Virus record (IMG/VR): IMGVR_UViG_3300033233_000013
Coordinates: 1-50,856 of that record
From: a virus
DNA length: 50,856 bases
Reading direction: 5' to 3' (one strand)
Shown: piece after piece, positions 39,611 through 50,739 of the stretch
Position numbering within the stretch: the stretch's first letter is position 1
How the letters are laid out: each line of letters begins with the position of its first letter
The notes under the pieces: model-generated
What the model was told of the DNA's origin: nothing
What the model saw: the letters and a program-made list of their open reading frames with translations, nothing else
Database searches by the model: none
Made by a program: the position numbers and the translations under genes

Positions 39611-42600
39611 GCGTGGTCTCCCGCGCTCGGCCAGTCGGTGAGGAACATCCGCCGGCGCGTCCGCGGGAGCGGCGTCGGCGCGATCGTCGGCGTGGGCGTC
39701 CGGGTGACGGTCGGCGTCGGGGTCGGGGTCACGGTCGGCGTTGGCGACTCCGTCGGCGTCGGGGTCGCCGTCTTGGTCGCGGTCGGTGTCGCCGTGAGCG
39801 TCGGCGTTGCCGTTTTCGTCGGCGTCGGCGTGGCCGTCGCCGTCGGCGTCGCGGAGAGGGTCGGCGTCGGCGTCTTCGTCACCGTCGGCGTCGGCGTTGC
39901 GACCGCGCCGAAGTCTTCGAAGGGTCCGACGTTGGCCGAGGCGTCCGCCCAGAGCTCGCCGACGTCCGCCCCCGCCGACCAGGTGCAGGGCGCGCCGTTG
40001 AACGTGATGTCCGTCGCCGTCATGGAGACGATCTGGCGCACGCCGCAGGCGCCCTCGATCTGGATCTCGAAGCAGCCGGGGTTCACGCTTGAGGCGGCGC
40101 GGACGCCCTTCCCTTTGCAGTCGGTGTTCTTCAGCTGCCAGTATTTGCCGGGGTAGACGAAGTAGCGCCGCGGGTCGTTCGTATGGCCGCCGCCGATCCC
40201 GGCGCCGGGATTCGACTTGCAGGTGACGGCGATCGTGTTCGCCCCGCCGCCGCCCTGCGTGCTCGTCGCCTTGCAGACCGCCTCGCCATGGTCGACATAG
40301 CTCGCGCTCGTCGGGACGAGGTTTTGGAGTTGCGCCATACTCGCATCCGAGCTCCGCGTGCCGGGATAGCCGGGATCGGCGCGGAAGTTGCCGCTGTTGA
40401 AGGTCGGGTGATCGCTATTGAACGTCGATGCGACTTGGCCGCATGTGTACTGGAAGACGGTCGGATTCCCGCCGGTGCCGCGCGCCCACTTGATGCAGTC
40501 CGCCCCGCTGCTCCGCTCGGTATAGCCGAAGCCGTTCCCCACGAGCGGGCATCCCTCGTTGTTGTCGCACGCGTGGACGGTCGTGCCGTCGGTCTCCGCA
40601 ACCGCAATGCGCTCGGTGCCGGTCGTCGCGCGCCCATCGAAGACGTTGTCGAGGAAGTGCACGTTCTGGATGTCGGCGAAGGTGGCGCCGAAAGCGGCGA
40701 GCGCCCACGCGGCCGAGGAGTTGCCGGTGAGGCCGGCTTCCCAGAAGAGGTTATGGTCCGCCGTGACGTCGTGCGAGTCCTCGGTCACCTCGAGGCCGTT
40801 GCCGACGTGCCCCGCGCTGTCGACGGTGCAAACGTTGTAGCTGATCGCGGTCTCGCCGCAGATCGTCGTCGGCGCCTCGGCCTGGCACGAGTGCTTGATG
40901 CAGTGGTCGCCGTTCGGGTTCCCATAGATGCCGGCAACGACGTTGTAGCGGATGTTGGTGCGGAAGAGCGGATGGCCTGCGTCATTCTGCATCCCGATGT
41001 CGATGCCGTCGGCCATCCCGCTGCAGAGGTTGCCGTCGATGAGGCCGTCCTGGGTGCCCTGGAACGTCACGCAGTCGAGGTTGTTCGGGCTTTGCGGGCA
41101 CGTGCTCGACGGACACTCGCTGTCGTTCGAGCAGAGTGCGCCGCTGTTGGCCCCCGCCGCGCAGCGCGCGACCCGCGGGCCGAGCGTGCTGCCGACGACG
41201 GACGGCGTATCGACCTCCTGGAGCCAGATGCAGCCCGAGGGCACGCCATCGACGGGGCACGGGCCGATCCGGCTGTTCGTGATCGTGATCCCGCTCCCGC
41301 CGCCGGCGCCGAACTGGATCAAATCGCGCTGCGAGCTCGTGACGTTCGCGCCGTCGGCCCAACAGTCATCGATCTGAATGTCGTGCGAGCCCATGGCGCC
41401 CATGACGGCGCCCGCGTTGGCCCCCGAGCCGCTTGGCCGGATCGTGAAGCCGCGGAGGATGCCGAACGAGGCTTGATCGTTGCCGTTGCACGCGACCGAC
41501 GAGACGCCTGAACACCCCATGCAGACGACCGCGCAGTCGGCGCTCGCGACGTTCAGATTCGTGCCGGTCAGGATGCAGGAGCGATTCGAGCCGTCGCACT
41601 GGATCGTCCACGGCACGCTCGCCGTACCGTCGAAGGGGGCGGCGATCTTCTCGGCGTAGGTGCCGGCCGCGAAGTGGACGATCGCCTGGCTGCCGACGTT
41701 CAGCGCTGCCTGGATGTTGTTCGCGCACCCGTCGCCGTCGCAGCCGGTCGAGAGCATGTACGGCCACGTCCGGCAAGCGGTGCCGGCCGTCGGCCCGCAA
41801 TTCGCGACGTTCGTCTTCGCGGCGTCGACGTAGAAGTCGACGACCGGCGGCGGCGCGGTCGGCGTGGCCGAGGTCGTCGGCGTCGGGGTCGGTGTCGGCG
41901 TCAGGCCGGTGCCAACCGGCGCCGGCGCCTCGAGCGCGCCGGGATCGGGCGCGGCGCCGTTCCAGGGATACGACACCATGGCGCTGTTCGACCACGCGCA
42001 CGCGGCGCCGCTGAAGGTGATGTCGGTCGTCGTGAGCGCGGTGATCTGCCGCACGCCCGCACAGCCTTCGATCTGCACGTCGTAGCAGCCGGGGTCGGTC
42101 GCATCCGCGAGGCGGACGGCGTTGTTCGACTTACAGTCGTCGTTCGCGAGATCGTAGAAGTCCGACGGTTGGACGAACCACGCCTTCGCGCCCCGTCCCG
42201 CGGGATTGGCGCCGAGACACGTCACCGAGACGGTGTTACCGCTGCCGCCCGACGACGCGCGGCAGAGCGGCTCTCCCTGGTCGATGAGCGTGCTCGACGG
42301 CTGCAGTCGGAGATTCGCGACCACGTCCGAGTTCCGGCTCACGAACTTAGGATCGGTCCGCACGTTCAGACTGTGCTCGGTCTTCGCGTTGAAGCTGCCC
42401 GTGTCGCTCCCGATCGCCGTGCCGAAGTCGCTGCACGGATAGGTCTGGTTTCCCTGGTCGGTCGGCTCCCAGCGGATACAGGTGCCGCCGAGGCCGTTCG
42501 GGAAGTCGAAGATGTTGTTCACGAACGGGCACGGGTTGCCGGCCGGGCAGGCAGCGACCGTGCCCGCGTCATGCTCGACGGTCACGGCGCCCGCGCCGGT

Positions 42601-45600
42601 AAAGGCCGCATCGCTGCTGAGGATGTTATCGCGGAAGTGGAGATCGAGGTTCTGATTCGGCCCGAAGCCCGTGCCCTCCGAGTACATCCAGAAGTGCGTG
42701 CCTTGGCCGGCATGGTTCGAGAAGGTCGTGTTGGCGAACGAGTTGCCGAGGTGGCTGAGCTCGTTCCAGGTGATGCCGTTCGTGTTGACGACCGTGGTAC
42801 AGGCGCCGCCCGGACACTGCGAGTTGACGCTGCAGAGGGCGCCGCGGTTCGCGCCGGCGACGCACATGGTGCGGGTGTGCAGCACGTTGCGGAGCACCGA
42901 GAGGTCGTGGTTGAACCCGAAGGACGGCGAGACGGCCGCCGAGGCGATATCGCCGCTGATCTTGATGAGCTGCGAGCCGTTGCCGCCGCCGCCGCTCGAT
43001 GCCGCGACGTCGTTGAACCGGACGATCCCGGGGCCGAGCGGCGTGCTGTTGAGCTGCCCGATGTCGATCACGTCCGAGCAGCCGAAGGCCGTGACGCCGT
43101 CGATCAGGAACGTGTCGATGTCCTGGAACGTCAGGCAGTCGACGTTCGCCGTCGACGGGAAGTCGTTCAGCGGGCCGTCCTGCCCGCCGACGTAGGCGAT
43201 ATGGCTCGTCGCCTGCCCGAACGTGCAGCCCGTCGATGACCCGTTGCCGACACAGTTCTTGGTCGTCAGACGGAGATTCGTGATGTAGCTCGCGCCCGGG
43301 ATGTAGCCGACCCCATAGCTTCCCGTGGTGTTGCCGAACTGATCGACGATGACGTCCTTGAGGAGGATTTTGTCATCGCCGCCCGCCCCATCGTGCAGGA
43401 TGGCGACCGAGCCGTTCGCCGTCGGGCCGATCTGGAAACCGACGAAGTGGATGTAATGCGCGGCGCCGCCGCCGCAGGATGTGAGCGCGCGCCCGAAGGC
43501 GACCGCGCCGCAGGTGCTACTGAGGCCCACGCCAAGCTTGCAACTGGCGATCGCGCCGTCACACTGAATCGTGACCGGATGGCCCGCCGTTCCGGTGAAC
43601 GAGACGCCCATGTACTGGGGATAGTTGCCCGGCAGGACGTGCACGATCGTGTCGGACGTGACGAAGCTCGCGCAGCCGCTGCCGCCGCAGGCGTTGTTGC
43701 TGGTCATGAGATAGGCCCACGTCTGGCAGGGCTGCGTTGGGAGCTTCCCGCACGCGTTGGTGTTCAAGCCGAGACCATCGCCTGTGAGGCCGCTCGCGTT
43801 GTCGATGCCGTCGTCGAGGTAGAGCGCGAGGCCGCTCGGCGTGCCCGTCGCGGTCGGTGTCGGGGTCTTGGTGAGCGTCGGCGTCGCCGTGACGGTCGGC
43901 GTCCCTGGCGTGCCCGTGAATGTCGGCGTCGGTGTCGGCGTCACCGTCGGCGTCGGGGAGAGGGTCGGAGTCGGGGTCTTCGTGACCGTCGGCGTCGGCG
44001 TCTCAGTCGGCACGCCGCCGACGTCGGTATAGATCGTGAAATAAAAGTCCGCGTTTAGGTCGCCCGGCAGTCCGTCCTGGTGCGTGCCGTCGTAGTTCGT
44101 ATCCTCGTAGGCGTCGGGCACGTTCCGATCGTCCCACCGGATCAGGTTCGTGAGGTCGCCATCCGACTGCAGGACGATCCAGAAGTCGCCCGACGGCGCC
44201 GGCTTGTTCGACGACCACGTGATCGCGGTGATCGTCGCCGGTGCGGGCGTTGTCGGGAGCGTCGCGACGTCGACCGAGACGGAGTCGCCGCCGAGCTGCA
44301 CGTCGGGACAAGACACCGCGCCGCCCGGACAGCCCGTCGTCTTGTCGCTCCAGACCTCGAAATGCAGATGGCCGGTCGCGGCCGTGTTGTTGAAGATCGA
44401 TGCGTCGACCCGGCAGACGGTGACCAGCGTCGCGTTCTTGATCCGCTGGCGCGGCGCGTTCGTGACGGACATCGTGTTGTCGACGCGCCAGTAGTCGTTC
44501 CGCGTGCCGACCTGGGTCATGGTGCCCGAGGCTGAGCACGAAGCCGGCGTCGACGTGACCGTCGGCGTCGGTGTCGCGGTCTTCGTCGGCGTGGCGGTGA
44601 GGGTCGGCGTCGGCGTGGGCGTCGTGGTCGGCGTCGGCGTCGCCGTCGGCGTCGGCGAGAGGGTCGGCGTTGGCGTCTTGGTGACCGTCGGGGTGGGGGT
44701 GACATCTGGGGTGAACGTCGGCGTCGGCGTGGCGGTCACCGTCGGGGTCGCGGTCACGGTCGGCGTCGGCGTCGGGGTCTTCGTGATCGTCGGCGTCGGC
44801 GTGGCGCTGAGCGTGGGGGTTACGGTCGGACCGCTCCCGGGATCGCAGCCGCCGCACGCGGTCCCGCCGTGGCTCCCGTTCCCGTCGGGGTCGTGCTGGC
44901 AGAGGTCGCAGGTCTCCGTCGTCGAGAGGCCGCGCGAGAAACCGACCAGCGCGTCGATCTTGCCGTTCCAGAAGTCTTTGGTCGCGCCCGCCGCGCTCAC
45001 CCAGGCGCCGATGTGCGCGTCCTCGGCGGAGTTGCAGAGGCCGCTCGTCCACGCCATCGACGTCGACTCGTTCACCCCGTTGCCATAGATGTCGAGCCGG
45101 AGATTGACGTTGTCGTCGGCGAAGCAGACGTAGTAGTCGGTGTTCGTGACCGGGACGAGCGTCGAGGTGAGGGTCGTCGCGACGCCGCTACAGGCCGAAC
45201 CCGTGATCAACACCTGGAAGTGTCCGGTCGCGTTCTCACGCCGGAGATTGATGCTGCGGTTCGAGCTGTCGTTTCCCTTGGCGTAGATCGTCTTCCACGA
45301 GCCCGAGGTCGTATCGAGCCGGACCCAGGCGCAGACGCTCATCTTCGCCGTCGCGCCGCCGACGTCCCAGCGCGTGCAGGTCGCATCGGTGCACGACGCC
45401 GTATCCGACTCCGCACTGTTGAATTGTCCGCTCTGGCTCCCCCACCAGAAGTTCGTGGTGTTCCCCGTGATGCCGCTATTCGTGAAGTTCTGCGCCGGGC
45501 TGCCGCACGTGTCGTTCGTCAACGCCCCCGCCTCGAAACTGAACGCGCCGAGGAGCGCACTGTCGGCGCAGTAGTTCGTCGCGCCCGCCGGTGCGGCCAG

Positions 45601-45657
45601 CGCGAGCAGGCCGAGGACCGTGGCGATGGCGAGGCGAACGCGGCGCGCGCGCGTCAT
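39607..45657 (-). CDS. Giant Sec-secreted protein with beta-helix repeats and Thr-Pro linkers
   Basis: A 2016-aa protein from the ATG at 45657, in ATGA overlap with the upstream gene. It begins with a signal peptide ([21 protein letters not shown]). Domains in order: a LamG/concanavalin-like domain (about 28-245), a Thr-Pro linker (about 276-372), a beta-sandwich, a second linker (about 549-605), a right-handed beta-helix (about 610-1245), a short linker (about 1246-1269), a second beta-helix that resembles the first, and a last linker (about 1919-2002). Cys-rich motifs such as [11 protein letters not shown] recur. Such extracellular architectures are common in bacterial surface proteins. A Sec signal is unusual for a virion component, so it may be a cargo gene that changes the host surface, or a tail protein misleadingly fitted with a signal-like start. 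Confidence 0.75.
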   Translation of the reverse strand: MTRARRVRLAIATVLGLLALAAPAGATNYCADSALLGAFSFEAGALTNDTCGSPAQNFTNSGITGNTTNFWWGSQSGQFNSAESDTASCTDATCTRWDVGGATAKMSVCAWVRLDTTSGSWKTIYAKGNDSSNRSINLRRENATGHFQVLITGSACSGVATTLTSTLVPVTNTDYYVCFADDNVNLRLDIYGNGVNESTSMAWTSGLCNSAEDAHIGAWVSAAGATKDFWNGKIDALVGFSRGLSTTETCDLCQHDPDGNGSHGGTACGGCDPGSGPTVTPTLSATPTPTITKTPTPTPTVTATPTVTATPTPTFTPDVTPTPTVTKTPTPTLSPTPTATPTPTTTPTPTPTLTATPTKTATPTPTVTSTPASCSASGTMTQVGTRNDYWRVDNTMSVTNAPRQRIKNATLVTVCRVDASIFNNTAATGHLHFEVWSDKTTGCPGGAVSCPDVQLGGDSVSVDVATLPTTPAPATITAITWSSNKPAPSGDFWIVLQSDGDLTNLIRWDDRNVPDAYEDTNYDGTHQDGLPGDLNADFYFTIYTDVGGVPTETPTPTVTKTPTPTLSPTPTVTPTPTPTFTGTPGTPTVTATPTLTKTPTPTATGTPSGLALYLDDGIDNASGLTGDGLGLNTNACGKLPTQPCQTWAYLMTSNNACGGSGCASFVTSDTIVHVLPGNYPQYMGVSFTGTAGHPVTIQCDGAIASCKLGVGLSSTCGAVAFGRALTSCGGGAAHYIHFVGFQIGPTANGSVAILHDGAGGDDKILLKDVIVDQFGNTTGSYGVGYIPGASYITNLRLTTKNCVGNGSSTGCTFGQATSHIAYVGGQDGPLNDFPSTANVDCLTFQDIDTFLIDGVTAFGCSDVIDIGQLNSTPLGPGIVRFNDVAASSGGGGNGSQLIKISGDIASAAVSPSFGFNHDLSVLRNVLHTRTMCVAGANRGALCSVNSQCPGGACTTVVNTNGITWNELSHLGNSFANTTFSNHAGQGTHFWMYSEGTGFGPNQNLDLHFRDNILSSDAAFTGAGAVTVEHDAGTVAACPAGNPCPFVNNIFDFPNGLGGTCIRWEPTDQGNQTYPCSDFGTAIGSDTGSFNAKTEHSLNVRTDPKFVSRNSDVVANLRLQPSSTLIDQGEPLCRASSGGSGNTVSVTCLGANPAGRGAKAWFVQPSDFYDLANDDCKSNNAVRLADATDPGCYDVQIEGCAGVRQITALTTTDITFSGAACAWSNSAMVSYPWNGAAPDPGALEAPAPVGTGLTPTPTPTPTTSATPTAPPPVVDFYVDAAKTNVANCGPTAGTACRTWPYMLSTGCDGDGCANNIQAALNVGSQAIVHFAAGTYAEKIAAPFDGTASVPWTIQCDGSNRSCILTGTNLNVASADCAVVCMGCSGVSSVACNGNDQASFGILRGFTIRPSGSGANAGAVMGAMGSHDIQIDDCWADGANVTSSQRDLIQFGAGGGSGITITNSRIGPCPVDGVPSGCIWLQEVDTPSVVGSTLGPRVARCAAGANSGALCSNDSECPSSTCPQSPNNLDCVTFQGTQDGLIDGNLCSGMADGIDIGMQNDAGHPLFRTNIRYNVVAGIYGNPNGDHCIKHSCQAEAPTTICGETAISYNVCTVDSAGHVGNGLEVTEDSHDVTADHNLFWEAGLTGNSSAAWALAAFGATFADIQNVHFLDNVFDGRATTGTERIAVAETDGTTVHACDNNEGCPLVGNGFGYTERSSGADCIKWARGTGGNPTVFQYTCGQVASTFNSDHPTFNSGNFRADPGYPGTRSSDASMAQLQNLVPTSASYVDHGEAVCKATSTQGGGGANTIAVTCKSNPGAGIGGGHTNDPRRYFVYPGKYWQLKNTDCKGKGVRAASSVNPGCFEIQIEGACGVRQIVSMTATDITFNGAPCTWSAGADVGELWADASANVGPFEDFGAVATPTPTVTKTPTPTLSATPTATATPTPTKTATPTLTATPTATKTATPTPTESPTPTVTPTPTPTVTRTPTPTIAPTPLPRTRRRMFLTDWPSAGDHA

Positions 45658-46373
45658 TGCTTGGCCACCACGAAGCAGAAGGAGAGACTCTTGACCGTGC
45701 AAATGGAGCTCGGGCACTCGGAGTTGGTGGTGCAGGTCGCGGCCGCATTCGTCCCGGCGAGGCAGTTCCCCGCGACGGCGCCGATGGCGACGTTCACGAG
45801 ATCGCTCGCCGCCATCGTCGTGTCGCCGTTCATCGTCGTCGTGACGGTGCCCGCCGGCGTGCAGGCGAGATTCGACCCGTTCACCCCATCGGGCGTGCCG
45901 TCATCGACCTGGAGGTCGGCAGCGACCGAAGAGGTGCCCGACGCGACACACGTGCTCGAGGGGCAGATCGAATCATCGAAGCAGGATGTGGCGGCGTTCG
46001 GTCCGGCGGCGCAGCGTTTGAAGGGCGCGACCTTGCAGAAGAGCTTCTGGATCGTGAGGTCGCTCGGCGCCTGCCAGACGGTCGCGAGGATCTCGCCGGC
46101 GACCGGATTCTCGACCGGCACGCAGTGCTCTTGCTGCGCGAGGTTCGTGCCGTTCACGCCGAGGAAGGCTTCGATCGCCTGCACCTCGCGGCCGAGCGCC
46201 GAGAAGTCGCTCTTGTGGATGAGGCCGTCGGGCTCGACGTAGACGAAGAGCTGCGAGGGGAACTTGGCCGCCTGCGCCCACGCGAGGGTCGCGCAGATGA
46301 TCCCCGCGCACGCGGCGCTCCCGCAAAACCATGCGACCGCCCGACACCCCTTCGCTACCGTCTGGAACCGCAT
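45654..46373 (-). CDS. Secreted Cys-rich protein
   Basis: A 239-aa protein with an N-terminal hydrophobic signal ([24 protein letters not shown]). The mature part carries two copies of the motif C-x-x-G-x-N-A-A-x-x-C ([12 protein letters not shown] and [12 protein letters not shown], each followed by CPSS), which also occurs in the giant protein next door. The two genes are ATGA-coupled and probably act together outside the cell. Confidence 0.65.
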   Translation of the reverse strand: MRFQTVAKGCRAVAWFCGSAACAGIICATLAWAQAAKFPSQLFVYVEPDGLIHKSDFSALGREVQAIEAFLGVNGTNLAQQEHCVPVENPVAGEILATVWQAPSDLTIQKLFCKVAPFKRCAAGPNAATSCFDDSICPSSTCVASGTSSVAADLQVDDGTPDGVNGSNLACTPAGTVTTTMNGDTTMAASDLVNVAIGAVAGNCLAGTNAAATCTTNSECPSSICTVKSLSFCFVVAKQ

Positions 46374-46407
46374 CCCCTGCCCCCTTCCCCACCGCCGTAA
46401 GGCGGCT

Positions 46408-47484
46408 TCAGCCTGGTCCGCCGACTGTCTCCGGCAACACGAGGTTCATGGCCAGATCTCGCCCGCCCGCGCCGATCAGGCGCACCGTCATGTCCGCCGC
46501 GTTGATGGTGTTCGAAAACCGCTGGTGGCCGTCGCGAACCGCACTCACCCGCGGGTCCTGCATGACCGTCCGCGCGACGCCGATCCCCGCGAGGCTGACG
46601 TTCGCAAATGTCCCCTCGATGCCGACCGCGAGAAGCGTCTCCATCCCGTAGGCGGGGTGGAGCACGAGCTCACCGCGGCGCGTGCCGATCCTGAGACGCA
46701 GCGCCTGCTGCATGTTGGCGATGCCCTCGACCGTCCCGAGCTCGCCCGAGGCGGCAAAGTGCGGCACGCCATCGGTGAGATCGAGGTCGCGACCGTAGAG
46801 CTCGACGTCACGGACCGTCGCCGGCTGGAAGGCGTCCGGGACGCGCGCATCCGACGGCAACCAGAGGAGATCCCCCGGCACCTTCACATCCGCCGGCACG
46901 TTCTCTCGGTCTGCCTGTCCCGCCTGCAAGAACTCACCGCCCTCGAATTCCGAAGAGAACTCGCCGTGCGAGAAGTCGCGATCGGTCAGGAAGAACGGGT
47001 ACGCGAGATGGTTGATGTCGAGGATCTCCCAGGCGCGCTCGACGTCGCCGAGGCACGCGAGCGCGATCCGTTCCAGCGTGTCGTGTTGCCGCACGCGGTA
47101 CGGCACGAAGGGATTCGCATCCGGGACGAAGACGTTGTCGATCGTGCCGGTCGCGCTCGCCTGCGAGGCGAACGCGCGGCGGAGCGCCTGCAGCGAGAAG
47201 AGCCCGGCCGCCGCCGACCGCAGATCCACGAAGAGCGTCGGCGGGTAGTCGAGGTCGGCGAATCGCTCTTCGAGGAACGCGTCGATGAGCGCCGTCGTCG
47301 CGAGGACCTCGGCGAAGGGCACGGCCACCATGCGGGTCCGCTGCGCCTCGTACGCGGCGACGGCGTCGGCGATCGCCTGCCCCCGCGCGATGATCGTCTC
47401 GAGCGCGGCGAGTGCATCCTCCGCCGTCGGCTTCCCGCGCCGGCGGAGGTCCTCGAGGGTGGCGAGGTGATCCGAGAGCGCCAT
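46408..47484 (-). CDS. LysM plus gp25/gpW-like baseplate wedge protein
   Basis: A 358-aa protein from the ATG at 47484. Residues 128-160 (YRVRQHDTLERIA to WEILDINHL), completed by VPGDLLWLP at about 202-210, form a LysM motif with an insertion. Residues 235-345 (LRIGTRRGELVLHPAYGMETLL, in part) match the gp25/gpW wedge family. The combination joins a tail LysM protein and a wedge protein in one chain. It is ATGA-coupled to the upstream tail gene. Confidence 0.7.
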   Translation of the reverse strand: MALSDHLATLEDLRRRGKPTAEDALAALETIIARGQAIADAVAAYEAQRTRMVAVPFAEVLATTALIDAFLEERFADLDYPPTLFVDLRSAAAGLFSLQALRRAFASQASATGTIDNVFVPDANPFVPYRVRQHDTLERIALACLGDVERAWEILDINHLAYPFFLTDRDFSHGEFSSEFEGGEFLQAGQADRENVPADVKVPGDLLWLPSDARVPDAFQPATVRDVELYGRDLDLTDGVPHFAASGELGTVEGIANMQQALRLRIGTRRGELVLHPAYGMETLLAVGIEGTFANVSLAGIGVARTVMQDPRVSAVRDGHQRFSNTINAADMTVRLIGAGGRDLAMNLVLPETVGGPG

Positions 47485-48044
47485 CAGAGAAGCGCTCCGA
47501 GTTTGGCCCCGAGCGATGCGACGCTCGGAAGACCTGGTGGTAGGGACGGCCCGACGGGGGAGAGGTAATCCTGTAACCTGACCAGGGCGAGCTGATAGTA
47601 AAAAATCAGGGGCTCGGTGCTGCGCATCTCGTAGCTGAATTCCTTGATCCACACTCTCCAGGCATGCAGGCGACCTATGCCGAGGAACTCCTGCACGGCG
47701 CCGGCGTCTTTCTTCAGCTGGCGATCGAGCGCGTTGAAGGTCTCGAAGATCATCTCGAGCGCCTTGAGGTGCACGGACCCGTGGAGCGCGACGCCGAACA
47801 CGCCGCCGGCGCGCGGGTCGTAGCCGAACGTTCCCTGGAGATGGAGTTGTGCGAGGACCGCACGCGGCCCCGAGAAGTCGTCGAGGTAGTTCGACGTCAT
47901 GGTCTGGTGGATTTGCCCGCGCGCGGGGAAGGTCCACCGTGCGCGCTGCGGCAAGAGGGGGAAGACAAAGACAGCCGGTACCGGCCCGACCCGGTGGATG
48001 ATGACAAAGGGCAGATTGAGCGTGGGATCGGTGAGCTTTCCCAT
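47484..48044 (-). CDS. Tail/baseplate protein of unknown detail
   Basis: A 186-aa protein. RARWTFPARGQIHQTMTSNY and GTFGYDPRAGG resemble proteins next to the LysM/gp25 genes in contractile-tail phages. Its stop overlaps the LysM/gp25 gene start. The exact role is not known to me. Confidence 0.5.
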   Translation of the reverse strand: MGKLTDPTLNLPFVIIHRVGPVPAVFVFPLLPQRARWTFPARGQIHQTMTSNYLDDFSGPRAVLAQLHLQGTFGYDPRAGGVFGVALHGSVHLKALEMIFETFNALDRQLKKDAGAVQEFLGIGRLHAWRVWIKEFSYEMRSTEPLIFYYQLALVRLQDYLSPVGPSLPPGLPSVASLGAKLGALL

Positions 48045-49273
48045 CAGCCGCCGCCCTCGCCATTCGGGTCATCCTGGGGCGACGGCGTCGCGCCCTGGTC
48101 CTTCACCGACTTCACGTGGTCGGCCTTGCACTCGTCCCCGCGCGCCATCCAAATCGCATTCTGGAACGCATCGGGCGGTCCGCTGACGCTGCTCCCGGAT
48201 GTCACCTCGGTGTGCCCGTGCGCATCGAAGATCTGCGTCAGGAGATCCATCAGCTCGTTGAGCTGCGGCCAGAGGACGATCTCGTAGGGCGCGCTCGCGT
48301 TCCCGAGGCGGACATCGTCGGCGTCGATGACGCCCTTCCCGTCCCCGTGCATCTCGGCGGCGCCGCCCTTCAGCGCGAGGTAGCTCCGGTCGTCGTTCTC
48401 GAGGTAGACGCGCGCGTCCCCGGAGCCGCGCGTCGAGACGTAGTAGCGTCCGACCTTGGAGCGGAGGCGGGCGATCAGGTTCCCGATCTTCGCGTTCGCG
48501 GTTTCATCACGGATCGAGCCGTCGCTATTCGTCTCGCCGGTCGTCGGATGCTCCCCGGTGATGCGGCCCTGAATCCCGCGCCGTGCGCCGCGGGTGGAGA
48601 AGCCGATGTTCCCTTCGGGCTTCGGCGCCGCCGGGATGCCGTTGTCGCCGGGGAAGACGGACTCCTGATCGTTGGTCGTCTGGACGTGCAGGTTGCCGCG
48701 GTTGTCGCGCTCGAGGCGCGTGCCGTTGTACGTATCGACCGCGCGCGGGTACTCGCTCATCAGCGCGTGGGCGGAGGACACCTCGGTCATCGCGAGGAGC
48801 TTGCCGTCGTCATCGAACCGATCGACGGCTTGACGCGCGACGGGGAATGCACCGGCATCCTGGAGGTTGAACGGCAGCGCGCACACGACGACCGGCGCAC
48901 GGAGGTTCGCATTCACGAAGCCAACGAGCACCTTGGTGCCCGCTCGCAGATCGCGGACGCAGCCCTCGATGCGATTCCGCGCTTTCGGCGTATAGGGCTG
49001 GCGGTCACTCGACCGCGGTGTCGCGATCGCGGTCTCCTGATGCACGTAGAACGTCCCGACGGGCACCCGCTGCAGAAGCGGGAGCCCGTGGTTGAGCTGC
49101 ACGTCCACGAGCATCTGGCCCATCGGATTCGCCGGGTGGTCGACCGGGTAGACGGCGATCACAACGCCCGCACTGAGCTCCGAGATCTCCGCGCGCGTGT
49201 CGTACTGCGGCGCCTCGTACCCGAGCGCTGCTTGGCGCACGCTGCGCGCCGGAATGAGGGGTCGCGCGCTCAT
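48044..49273 (-). CDS. gpV-like baseplate spike protein
   Basis: A 409-aa protein. The N-terminal part (about 35-135) is the OB-fold region with GQMLVDVQLNHGLPLL and VLVGFVNANLRAPVV. The C-terminal half has short beta-repeats (IGNLIARLRSKVGRYYVSTRG, DARVYLENDDRSYLALK, DADDVRLG) like the spike helix of gpV/gp5 proteins. It follows the hub gene, the usual order. Confidence 0.7.
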   Translation of the reverse strand: MSARPLIPARSVRQAALGYEAPQYDTRAEISELSAGVVIAVYPVDHPANPMGQMLVDVQLNHGLPLLQRVPVGTFYVHQETAIATPRSSDRQPYTPKARNRIEGCVRDLRAGTKVLVGFVNANLRAPVVVCALPFNLQDAGAFPVARQAVDRFDDDGKLLAMTEVSSAHALMSEYPRAVDTYNGTRLERDNRGNLHVQTTNDQESVFPGDNGIPAAPKPEGNIGFSTRGARRGIQGRITGEHPTTGETNSDGSIRDETANAKIGNLIARLRSKVGRYYVSTRGSGDARVYLENDDRSYLALKGGAAEMHGDGKGVIDADDVRLGNASAPYEIVLWPQLNELMDLLTQIFDAHGHTEVTSGSSVSGPPDAFQNAIWMARGDECKADHVKSVKDQGATPSPQDDPNGEGGG

Positions 49274-50739
49274 GAGGCGGTCGCCGCAACCTCGCGGCCC
49301 GCGAGGCCGTCGACGGCTGGAAGGATGAACTCGTCGAGTGGCATCCCGCGCGTGAGGGCAAGATGCGTGAAGAAATGATGGCCCTCCACGTAGTCGTGAA
49401 TGACCTTCTCGACGTAGTAGGTGCGGCGCGCGTCTTCGGTGTTGACGAACGACGCGGACGGCTCACGCTGGTTGGCCACGCGCTCGCCGATGTGGATGTC
49501 CGGTCGCCCGGAGCAGACCCATGTTCCGCAGCGGAGCCGGTGATTGATGGCGAACCAATCCCAGAGCTGGCGGACGCGGCGATCGAGATTCGTAAAGACA
49601 CGCCCGGACCCGCCCGCGAGCCGTGCTTGCTCCTCGGGGTCGTTGAGCAGCGTCGCGCCGTTTCTACCGCCGGGGTAGTCCACGAACGCGGACTGTCGCT
49701 TGAGGAGCCGTGCGCCATGCGCCTCGGCATCCTCGCGATCGAAGCGGCGCACGAGAAAGGTCAGGAAATCGAGGCTCTGATCGGTCGTCGAGTGGATGAG
49801 GCCGCTCGGGACGACGAGCACCCAGTTGACGCGCTCGTGGTCGGTGAGCGTCGTCTCGACGTAGAGGAGCTCGTCGTCGGTCACCGTGCGGACCGGGAGC
49901 GCCTCCCACAGGTCGGGCTCGAAGGGTCGCCGGCGGAGCCGGATCACGAACTTCCGAATGAGATCGTCCCAGTCCGCGTAGAGCTCGTTCCACGGCTCGT
50001 CGGCGAGTCCGCGGAGGGCGTTCCAGAACTTCCCTTGGCGCATCCAGACCCCGTCGGCGTAGATGTAGCCGCGGGCTTGATCGAAGAGCTCCGGCTCGAT
50101 GTCGATCGCATAGAGATCGCGGAGGCCGAGCGTGAAGGTGGGAATGTCGCCGAGTTGGTCGCGGAAGACCGACGTGAAGAGGTCCTCGCAGACGCGGCCG
50201 ACCGCGCCGATGACGCTCAGCTTCTTCAGCGCACGCTCGACGGGCTCACGGCCGCCTTGGATGAACGTGGTGAACAGATGGACGGGGAGATCGTGCTCGA
50301 CGAGGAGCTTCCCCCAGTCTTCACCGGTTACGATGATCTCGCGCCGCGGACGGCCGCTCGCATCGATCGTCGTCTTGGCGAACACCTTGGTGATGGTGCC
50401 CTGCATGACGGTCGTGATCTCCGAGCCGGGAATGCCCTGATCGAAAGCGACCTGAACCATGTTCTCTGGCACGAGCACTTCGCTGAGCGCCCGCCGGTCG
50501 ATCGTGACACCGCCGAACGGCATGCTCGCCGTGTCGAGGCCGGCGAACGTGAACACGAGCTCGAATGTGCCGTTCGGTCCCTCGAGCGATTTCATCGTGC
50601 GCGCCCGCAGGAGATGGGAGCTCAGGTCGACGGGCTGCTGCGGGAGCTGATTCTCTTGGCCGGGCTCCGCCCCGCGGACGAGGCCGGGGACCACGAGCAC
50701 GTTGCAGCGCGGGCGATGCTCGATCGGGAAGGGCATCAC
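49270..50739 (-). CDS. Baseplate hub protein (gpD/gp27-like)
   Basis: A 489-aa protein starting at GTG 50739 or ATG 50736. The sequence (RCNVLVVPGL, then TFAGLDTASMPFGGVTIDRR and TGEDWGKLLVEHD) fits tail hub proteins that hold the gpV spike. It is ATGA-coupled to the gpV-like gene. The assignment is by context and general pattern. Confidence 0.6.
   Translation of the reverse strand: MMPFPIEHRPRCNVLVVPGLVRGAEPGQENQLPQQPVDLSSHLLRARTMKSLEGPNGTFELVFTFAGLDTASMPFGGVTIDRRALSEVLVPENMVQVAFDQGIPGSEITTVMQGTITKVFAKTTIDASGRPRREIIVTGEDWGKLLVEHDLPVHLFTTFIQGGREPVERALKKLSVIGAVGRVCEDLFTSVFRDQLGDIPTFTLGLRDLYAIDIEPELFDQARGYIYADGVWMRQGKFWNALRGLADEPWNELYADWDDLIRKFVIRLRRRPFEPDLWEALPVRTVTDDELLYVETTLTDHERVNWVLVVPSGLIHSTTDQSLDFLTFLVRRFDREDAEAHGARLLKRQSAFVDYPGGRNGATLLNDPEEQARLAGGSGRVFTNLDRRVRQLWDWFAINHRLRCGTWVCSGRPDIHIGERVANQREPSASFVNTEDARRTYYVEKVIHDYVEGHHFFTHLALTRGMPLDEFILPAVDGLAGREVAATAS

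Noticed and set aside
39557-40156. Plus-strand frame with Val-Gly repeats
   Set aside because: It is the complement of the Thr-Pro linker of the giant secreted protein, so the repeat is only a shadow.
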